Below the pieces are notes generated by a model. It was not told the DNA's origin. It made no database searches and saw nothing but the letters and a program-made list of their open reading frames with translations. 23,194 bases of DNA from an uncultured Collinsella sp. GTDB taxonomy: Bacteria > Actinomycetota > Coriobacteriia > Coriobacteriales > Coriobacteriaceae. The position numbers were made by a program, and so were the translations under genes. The stretch lies in assembly GCA_900541675.1 (NCBI GenBank), contig UQKU01000033.1:1-23194 (forward strand). Reading direction: 5' to 3'. Of this stretch, positions 15,660-20,478 are shown piece after piece; position 1 is the stretch's first letter, and the number at the start of each line of letters is the position of its first letter.

Positions 15660-16949
15660 CTAGCAGATGCAGCCGTCGGCGAGCGTCTGCTTACCGCCGA
15701 CAAACACATCGGTGGCACGACCGGTAAGCGTGCGGCCGGCGAAACCGGAGTTCTCGGCACGCGACTCGTAGCCGTCCTCGCCAACCGTCCAGGTTGCGGC
15801 GGGGTCGAACACGGTCAGGTCGGCAACGGAGCCCGCCTTGACCTGAACCTGGTCGAGGCCCAGGATCTCACGCGGCTTGATGGCCATGAGCTCGACCATG
15901 CGGGCCATGCTCATCTTGCCCGTGTTGACCAGCTCGGTGAGCACGAGCGACAGCGAGGTCTCGAGGCCGATCATGCCAAAGGGCGCAAGCTCGAACTCGC
16001 GGGCCTTCTCCCACGGGGTGTGGGGAGCGTGATCGGTGACGATAACGTCGACGGTGCCGTCGATGACGCCCTGACGGATGGCCTCGGCATCCTCCTCGGT
16101 GCGCAGCGGCGGATTGACCTTGAGCGAGGTGTTGTAGGTCTCGTCCAGGTCGTTCTCGGTCAGGAACATATGGTGCGGGGTGGCCTCGCAGGTAACCTGA
16201 ACGCCAGCGGCCTTACCGGCACGCACGATCTCCAGGCCATGGGCGGTGGAGATGTGCTGGATGTGCAGCTTGGCACCGGTCAGCTTGGCGATCTCGATGT
16301 CGCGGGCGATCTGGATCTCCTCGCCGGCAGCCGGCCAGCCCTCGAGAGCCAGACGGGTCGAGACCTTGCCCTCGTTGATCTGGCCGTGGCCGACCAGGTC
16401 CTCGTCCTGGCAGTGGCTCATAAAGACCTTGCCGAACATCTTGCCGTAGTCCATGCAGCGACGGAGCATGCCCGCGCCCTGCACGCCGCGACCGTCGTCG
16501 GTGAAGGCGACGGCGCCGTGGGCGACCATATCGCCCATCTCGGACATGGCCTCGCCCTTAAGACCACGGGTCATGGCGCCCGACGGATAGACGCGGCAGT
16601 GACCGACCTCGGCAGCGCGGGACTTGACGAACTCCACGACGGTGCCGTTATCGGTGACGGGATCGGTGTTGGGCATGGAACACACGCCGGTAAAGCCGCC
16701 CTTGGCAGCTGCGCGGGTGCCGCTCTCGATGTCCTCTTTGACCTCGTAGCCGGGCTCGCGAAGGTGAACGTGCATATCCACCAGGCCGGGGACGAGGTAC
16801 TTGCCGGAAAGGTCGCGGACCTCGGCTCCCTCGACGGCGAGATTCTCGCCGACCTCGGCGATCTTGTCGCCGTCAATCAGGACGTCAACGACACCGTCAA
16901 GCTCGACGGACGGGTCGACGACGTGGGCATTCTTAAGAAGCAAGGCCAT
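15660..16949 (-). CDS. pyrC: Dihydroorotase, class I
   Basis: Dihydroorotase closes carbamoyl aspartate to dihydroorotate using zinc. The 429-residue protein has the metal motif VDMHVHLREPG (His60, His62), AFTDDGRG with Asp151/Asp152 at the position that bridges metals in class I enzymes, His179 in MSHC, His232 in IQHIST, and VTDHAPH with Asp306. The start at ATG 16949 has GGAGG 8 bases upstream; a longer upstream reading only overlaps pyrB. It overlaps the end of pyrB by 17 bases, a strong sign of co-translation. Confidence 0.96.
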   Translation of the reverse strand: MALLLKNAHVVDPSVELDGVVDVLIDGDKIAEVGENLAVEGAEVRDLSGKYLVPGLVDMHVHLREPGYEVKEDIESGTRAAAKGGFTGVCSMPNTDPVTDNGTVVEFVKSRAAEVGHCRVYPSGAMTRGLKGEAMSEMGDMVAHGAVAFTDDGRGVQGAGMLRRCMDYGKMFGKVFMSHCQDEDLVGHGQINEGKVSTRLALEGWPAAGEEIQIARDIEIAKLTGAKLHIQHISTAHGLEIVRAGKAAGVQVTCEATPHHMFLTENDLDETYNTSLKVNPPLRTEEDAEAIRQGVIDGTVDVIVTDHAPHTPWEKAREFELAPFGMIGLETSLSLVLTELVNTGKMSMARMVELMAIKPREILGLDQVQVKAGSVADLTVFDPAATWTVGEDGYESRAENSGFAGRTLTGRATDVFVGGKQTLADGCIC

Positions 16950-17877
16950 TATCGGCACCTCCAAGCAGCAGATACAGGATAGCCATACGCACGCAGATAC
17001 CGGCGTAGACCTGCTCCAGGATGACGGAGCGTTGCGGGTGGTCGGCCATATAGGAGTCGAACTCAACGCCGCGGTTGATGGGGCCCGGGTGGCAGATGAT
17101 CGCATCGGGCTTCATGAGCTTCTCGCGGTCCTTGGTCAGGCCGAAGAGCTTGTGGTACTCGCGAATGGTCGGGAACGGGGCACCCTCGAGGCGCTCCTGC
17201 TGCACGCGCAGCATGTAGACGACGTCCAGCTCGGGCAGGACGGAATCGAGGTCGCTCGTCACGTGGTCGCAGCCCAGGACCTCGGGCGCCGGCGGCAGCA
17301 GCGTGCCGGGGGCGACGGCGTAGGTCTCGCAGCCCATGATCTTAAGGGCGGGGATCAGCGAGCCGCACACGCGGGAGTGGGCGATATCGCCGACGACGGC
17401 GACCTTCAGACCGTGGAAGTCACCCTTGTGTTCCCAGATGGTGTACAGGTCGAGCAGGGCCTGCGTGGGATGGTTGTGCTTGCCGTCACCGGCGCAGATG
17501 ACGCTTGCGGGCGAGTTCTGCGTGACGATGTAGGGAGCACCGGCGTGCTTATCGCGAACGACGATGCAGTCGATCTTATAGGCGTTGAGGGTCTCGACGG
17601 TGTCGACGAGGCTCTCACCCTTGACCGTGGAGGTCGAGGAGCCGCCAAAGTTAAGGCTGTCGGCCGAAAGACGCTTCTCGGCGAGCTCGAAGGAGCTGCG
17701 GGTGCGCGTCGAGGGCTCGTTGAACATGTTGACGATGGTCTTGCCCTTGAGCGTGGGGACCTTCTTGATCGCACGCTCGTTGACCTCGGAGAACGCCTTG
17801 GCGGTCTCGAGGATGAGCTTGATGTCCTCTTCGGAGTACTCGGTAATGTCGATCAGGTGCTTATGGTTGAACGCCAC
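16933..17877 (-). CDS. pyrB: Aspartate carbamoyltransferase catalytic subunit
   Basis: PyrB joins carbamoyl phosphate and aspartate, the committed step of pyrimidine synthesis. Motifs are the carbamoyl-phosphate loop STRTR (56-60), the K-loop region STVKGES, HPTQALLD (His136) and HPGPINRGVE. GTG 17877 (VAFNHKHLIDI, 314 residues) is chosen because GGGAGG lies 11 bases upstream; GTG 17889 would sit directly on that ribosome site and overlap the pyrR stop, but cannot be excluded. No pyrI regulatory chain follows; the next gene is pyrC, so regulation is probably by the pyrR leader rather than by a regulatory chain. Confidence 0.96.
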   Translation of the reverse strand: MAFNHKHLIDITEYSEEDIKLILETAKAFSEVNERAIKKVPTLKGKTIVNMFNEPSTRTRSSFELAEKRLSADSLNFGGSSTSTVKGESLVDTVETLNAYKIDCIVVRDKHAGAPYIVTQNSPASVICAGDGKHNHPTQALLDLYTIWEHKGDFHGLKVAVVGDIAHSRVCGSLIPALKIMGCETYAVAPGTLLPPAPEVLGCDHVTSDLDSVLPELDVVYMLRVQQERLEGAPFPTIREYHKLFGLTKDREKLMKPDAIICHPGPINRGVEFDSYMADHPQRSVILEQVYAGICVRMAILYLLLGGADNGLAS

Positions 17878-17881
17878 GGTA

Positions 17882-18466
17882 CTACTCACCTCCCAGCGGC
17901 GCGGAGCCCACGTGGGAACCCGGCGCGACGTCGTTAATCTCGACGGCGGTGTGGCCGTCGACTTCCTTCATATATAGGTGCACATTCTCCTCATGCGACG
18001 AGGGAACGTTCTTGCCGACAAAGTCCGGCGAGATGGGGAGCTCACGGTGGCCGCGGTCAACGAGAACTGCCAGCTCAATACGGCTCGGACGGCCCAAGTC
18101 CATGACGGCGTCGAGAGCGGCGCGAATGGTACGGCCCGTATACAGGATGTCGTCCACCAGCACGACGCGCTTGCCGTCGACGCTAAAGGGAATGTTGGTG
18201 GCGTGGATCGCGGGAGCGAAATTGGTAGCGTAGTCATCGCGGTAGAAGCTGATGTCGAGGCTGCCGAGCGGAACGTCGACGCCCTCGATCTCCTTGATCT
18301 CCTCGGCGAGCTTCTTTGCCAGAAGGTCGCCGCGCGTGACGATGCCGACCAGAGCGAGGTCTTCACAGCCCTCGTTGCGCTCGAGAATCTCGTGCGCGAT
18401 GCGGGTCATCGCTCGATTGACGGCGGTCTCGTCCATAATGACCGCCTTGGGGGAAGTCGTGCCCAT
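17882..18466 (-). CDS. pyrR: Bifunctional pyr operon regulator PyrR / uracil phosphoribosyltransferase
   Basis: PyrR senses UMP/UTP, binds pyr leader RNA and promotes termination; many members also convert uracil to UMP. The 194-residue protein has the PRPP-binding motif VVLVDDILYTGRT (101-113) and the family segments VGIVTRGDLLA, LDISFYRDDY and LAVLVDRGHRELPI. The C-terminal tail after DVAPGSHV is slightly extended. ATG at 18466 has AAGGAG at a good distance. It is the first gene of the pyr operon and lies directly behind an attenuator-like leader, as expected for an autoregulated operon. A classic Bacillus PyrR-binding loop sequence was not found in that leader. Confidence 0.95.
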   Translation of the reverse strand: MGTTSPKAVIMDETAVNRAMTRIAHEILERNEGCEDLALVGIVTRGDLLAKKLAEEIKEIEGVDVPLGSLDISFYRDDYATNFAPAIHATNIPFSVDGKRVVLVDDILYTGRTIRAALDAVMDLGRPSRIELAVLVDRGHRELPISPDFVGKNVPSSHEENVHLYMKEVDGHTAVEINDVAPGSHVGSAPLGGE

Positions 18467-18505
18467 CGATCTCCTTCCTCACATGTCTTGACTGCTGACA
18501 CAGTC

Positions 18506-18602
18506 AAAAAAATAGATGCCCGACCGCTCAAAGCGGACCAGACACCCACAGGAAAGGCTGCTCTTAGGCAGCTATGTAATTCCATGTGGGTATCTCGTAC
18601 CC
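18506..18602 (-). promoter_or_regulatory. pyr operon attenuator (three competing hairpins)
   Basis: Read on the minus strand, three mutually exclusive structures can be drawn. The first hairpin is GGGTA-CGAGA-TACCC (18602-18588). An antiterminator pairs AGATACCCACA (18595-18585) with TGTGGGTGTCT (18550-18540), 11 pairs with one G-U, around an inner GCTGC/GCAGC hairpin. The terminator pairs GGTGTCTGG...CCGCT (18546-18532) with AGCGG..GGGCATC (18528-18515) and is followed by TATTTTTTT. The first hairpin uses the 5' arm of the antiterminator, and the terminator uses its 3' arm. This is the logic of PyrR-type attenuation. The pairings are direct readings; the regulator is inferred. Confidence 0.7.
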
Positions 18603-18620
18603 CTTTAATGGTCAAGGGAT

Positions 18621-18626
18621 AGTGTA
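18621..18626 (-). promoter_or_regulatory. Possible -10 of the pyr operon promoter
   Basis: TACACT on the minus strand would place initiation near 18614, just before the first attenuator hairpin. No good -35 is seen (TCGCAA at 17 bases). The position fits better than the sequence does. Confidence 0.25.
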
Positions 18627-18719
18627 GCCAACCTCGAACTTAATTGCGAGCATAAATACAGAGCAATCCGTAAACGGAGCCCAATGCTCAATAAACCTAT
18701 ATATATTTGTGGGACGAGC

Positions 18720-18748
18720 TTGAAAACGCACGCACGAGCTGGCATAAT
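18720..18748 (+). promoter_or_regulatory. Distal promoter upstream of rpmB
   Basis: TTGAAA (18720-18725) and CATAAT (18743-18748) are exactly 17 bases apart, and TGG before the -10 partly fits an extended element. Transcription would start near 18755, about 160 bases before rpmB. The 18627-18850 stretch holds no gene that I can support; it also has an inverted repeat GAGCA...TGCTC (18661-18689). Confidence 0.5.
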
Positions 18749-18854
18749 CCCCTCTGCTGCACGCAAATCGGATCTACGTCCAGGGCCGTGGCGTGGGCAC
18801 TATCGCCAAAAGAGAAATATCTCTGTGTAGATTACGCACAGGGAGCTGCTTCTG

Positions 18855-18863
18855 TGCTATAGT
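18855..18863 (+). promoter_or_regulatory. Extended -10 promoter of rpmB
   Basis: TGCTATAGT lies about 55 bases before the rpmB ATG and is identical to the element upstream of rpsT. No clear -35 at 17 bases (CGCACA). It probably works as an extended -10 promoter proximal to rpmB. Confidence 0.5.
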
Positions 18864-18917
18864 TCAGGCTTGTTTGTTAACGCGACATGTTCGTTTGTCG
18901 CCCAAGGAGGGTCAGTT

Positions 18918-19106
18918 ATGTCCAAAGTTTGCGAAGTTTGCGGTAAGCACCCCGTTGCCGGTCGCTCCATCAGCCACTCTCACCGCGTCACCAACCGTAA
19001 GTTCCGCCCCAACATCCAGCGCGTCTACGTCGTCGTCGATGGTCACCGTCGCAAGATGAACGTTTGCTCCACCTGCCTCAAGTCCGGCAAGGTTGCGCGC
19101 TCCTAA
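18918..19106 (+). CDS. rpmB: 50S ribosomal protein L28 (zinc-binding form)
   Basis: L28 is a small protein of the large ribosomal subunit. The 62-residue product begins MSKVCEVCGKHPVAG and contains SISHSHRVTNRKFRPNIQRV, the L28 signature. Two Cys pairs (Cys5/Cys8 and Cys50/Cys53) make it the zinc-ribbon (C+) form. ATG at 18918 has AAGGAGG upstream at normal spacing; upstream in-frame starts lack one. It is alone on the plus strand, divergent from pyrR, with two candidate promoters and its own terminator. No C-minus paralogue or Zur-type site was seen nearby. Confidence 0.97.
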   Translation: MSKVCEVCGKHPVAGRSISHSHRVTNRKFRPNIQRVYVVVDGHRRKMNVCSTCLKSGKVARS

Positions 19107-19174
19107 ATAAGGTCTTACCAACAAGTACCTCGGACTCTCCGGGTCAAAGACCTCGCGTTCACATAGAACTTACC

Positions 19175-19207
19175 AAAGGCGCCCTCCCCTACGGAGGGCG
19201 CCTTTTT
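19175..19207 (+). terminator. Intrinsic terminator of rpmB
   Basis: A perfect 13-bp stem AAAGGCGCCCTCC / GGAGGGCGCCTTT with loop CCTAC ends in a run of five T. It follows rpmB by about 70 bases. The transposase-associated repeat begins almost directly after it (19209). Confidence 0.93.
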
Positions 19208-19210
19208 GCG

Positions 19211-19325
19211 CTCATTCGGGACAGACTTACATGAGTGTTTTCACGCATTGGGGACAGACCTAGATGGGTGTTTTCACGCATTGGGGACAGACTTAGATGG
19301 GTGTTTTCACGCATTGGGGACAGAC
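19211..19325 (+). repeat. 33-bp tandem repeat array (3.5 units), left flank of the transposase
   Basis: Units run 19211-19243, 19244-19276 and 19277-19309, and the first 16 bases of a fourth run 19310-19325. Each holds CGCATTGGGGACAGAC (CTCATTCGGGACAGAC in unit 1) followed by a variable ATGAGTG or ATGGGTG block and TTTTCA. Units 2 and 3 differ by about one base, so they look like a recent duplication. Because the period is a multiple of three, an open frame runs through it, but with no ribosome site. Confidence 0.85.
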
Positions 19326-19368
19326 ATGACGCACGCATGCGGCGTCCCGATCGGCTCCGGCCCCTATC

Positions 19369-20145
19369 TCACGCTGCATCCTTCCAGCCTGCAGTAGCCT
19401 TGGTCACGCTTGTGGCGCCGATACCGGTGATACGGGCAATTTGCTTGACCGTGAGATGTGCCCGCCTGAGCCTCAGCAAGCAGGCATCGCGTTCGGGGCG
19501 TGGCAGGGCCTTGAGCAGCGCAGGATCTATGCTCGGCAGGACTTCGCGCGCAACGGAAAGAGCCTCCTCACCGGGGATCCGCCGGCGCGGAAGAACCTCC
19601 ACTGACCAGATGCGCCCGGCAACTTCCTCGAGATGCTCACAATAACGACGAGACCCGCCGACAATATCGAGCATAGGGGCCGCATCACAGATGTCAAAGG
19701 GATCGTAGCCCAGCTGGTATGCCTTGTAGCTTGACCAACGGTACGCCTCGAGTGAGTCAAGCGCGCCTTTTACGGGATTGAGATGGATATAATCGAGCAG
19801 CTGCACTGCCTGCGTGTCCGACTCAACCGCGACCCGCGAATAGCGATTGTCAAACAGATGCCCCGTTCTCCCCGTTTTCCCATTGAAATATTTAGCATAT
19901 GCCGTCAGTGCGCACTGCATTGCCTTTGAAAGGTTGTCACATGGGTCATCAACCATCAAATGGAAGTGATTGTCCATAAGGCACCAAGCCAACACCGCCA
20001 CTTCATGGCGCGAGAACCTATCCGAGATATCCGATAAGAAACGATAACGGTCGGAGTCATCTTCAAAAATAATCTGTTTGGAGTTACCGCGGTCAAAGAC
20101 ATGGTAATAGCCGGTGATCGAAACGGCGCGGGCGCATCGGGGCAT
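19369..20145 (-). CDS. REP-associated tyrosine (Y1, HUH-like) transposase
   Basis: The 258-residue protein belongs to the Y1 transposase superfamily (IS200/TnpA-like; RAYT subgroup), single-strand endonucleases that cut at hairpin-linked sites. Motifs: YYHVFDRGNSK (13-23), the metal-binding HUH pair in DNHFHLMV (His60, His62), and the catalytic tyrosine in LLDYIHLNPVKGA (Tyr119). A C-terminal region of about 110 residues ends in a helix-turn-helix (LTVKQIARITGIGATSVTKA, 231-250). The active-site residues are intact, so it may be functional. ATG at 20145 has AAGGAGAG upstream. TATAAA about 80 bases further up could be a -10. Its base composition is less GC-rich than its neighbours, fitting acquisition. 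It is flanked by inverted copies of the GGGGACAGAC repeat, its probable substrate. Confidence 0.9.
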   Translation of the reverse strand: MPRCARAVSITGYYHVFDRGNSKQIIFEDDSDRYRFLSDISDRFSRHEVAVLAWCLMDNHFHLMVDDPCDNLSKAMQCALTAYAKYFNGKTGRTGHLFDNRYSRVAVESDTQAVQLLDYIHLNPVKGALDSLEAYRWSSYKAYQLGYDPFDICDAAPMLDIVGGSRRYCEHLEEVAGRIWSVEVLPRRRIPGEEALSVAREVLPSIDPALLKALPRPERDACLLRLRRAHLTVKQIARITGIGATSVTKATAGWKDAA

Positions 20146-20275
20146 AATCTCTCCTTCCAAAACTGTACAGGCAACACCTAAAAGGAGAGAAGCAACGCGA
20201 AATGCTGAGCCTGTGACCTATTTATATCCAATAAGCTGCAATAACAGGTCCAGAACGGAAAAATGGCAAAACGAT

Positions 20276-20326
20276 GTCTGTCCCAAATGAGTGAAAGCAC
20301 TCATGCAAGTCTGTCCCCAATGAGCG
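20276..20326 (-). repeat. Right-flank copy of the GGGGACAGAC repeat (1.5 units)
   Basis: Read on the minus strand this is one 33-bp unit (20324-20292) plus a 16-base half unit (20291-20276), in inverted orientation to the left array. ATGAGTG-AAAG-CACTCAT on the plus strand forms a perfect 7-bp hairpin between the two GGGACAGAC blocks. Confidence 0.85.
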
Positions 20327-20350
20327 GGGCGATGCAGTAGGCGGATAGTT

Positions 20351-20386
20351 TTTAGTTGAATCGTTTCATTTAGTTGAAGCGTTTTA
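20351..20386 (+). promoter_or_regulatory. Tandem 18-bp operator-like repeats upstream of adhE
   Basis: TTTAGTTGAATCGTTTCA (20351-20368) is followed directly by TTTAGTTGAAGCGTTTTA (20369-20386); 16 of 18 bases agree. The first holds the dyad TGAA-N4-TTCA. That core is compatible with a LacI-family operator (central CG) or a Rex-like site; Rex commonly controls adhE. It ends about 45 bases before the -10, a position suited to an activator or distal operator. The regulator is inferred and unproven. Confidence 0.5.
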
Positions 20387-20429
20387 GTGTGCCTTTTACA
20401 GGAATCTGACCGTTCGCCGATTAATTTCT

Positions 20430-20438
20430 TGCTATCAT
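20430..20438 (+). promoter_or_regulatory. Extended -10 promoter of adhE
   Basis: TGCTATCAT is an extended -10 giving a start near 20445 and a leader of about 34 bases before the ATG at 20479. No good -35 at 16-18 bases. The TGC prefix matches the elements at rpsT, rpmB and mihF. Confidence 0.5.
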
Positions 20439-20478
20439 GCAATACGTAGGGTAAATCTCCGATCGCAAGGAGACACAA

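Larger units (their letters stand above)
19209..20326. mobile_element. REP-type element: Y1 transposase flanked by 51-bp inverted repeats
   Basis: Positions 19209-19259 and the reverse complement of 20276-20326 match at 46 of 51 bases by direct comparison. Both contain two copies of GGGACAGAC around a small hairpin (ATGAGTG-loop-CACTCAT, perfect on the right, one wobble on the left). Between them lies a single transposase gene on the minus strand. IS200/IS605 elements normally lack long inverted repeats, so this arrangement resembles a REPtron, a RAYT gene bracketed by its own REP copies. No target-site duplication is apparent. Insertion is between the rpmB terminator and the adhE promoter region, harming neither. 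Confidence 0.7.

Noticed and set aside
15660..17105. A 481-residue reading of pyrC
   Set aside because: The first 52 residues lie within pyrB in another frame; ATG 16949 has a clear ribosome site and the family N-terminus.
19107..19174. Possible tRNA-like segment after rpmB
   Set aside because: No cloverleaf with a TTC-type T loop could be drawn; it is just the rpmB 3' untranslated region.
19211..19325. CRISPR array
   Set aside because: The units abut with no unique spacers and no cas genes are present; this is a simple tandem repeat.
19206..19397. Plus-strand open frame with 11-residue repeats (CFHALGTDLDG)
   Set aside because: It is only the 33-bp DNA repeat read in frame; it starts at a TTG inside the rpmB terminator tail, has no ribosome site, and overlaps the end of the transposase.
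20218..20478. 86-codon minus-strand frame between the transposase and adhE
   Set aside because: It runs through the REP repeat and the adhE promoter, with a start inside the adhE ribosome site; no recognisable protein features.
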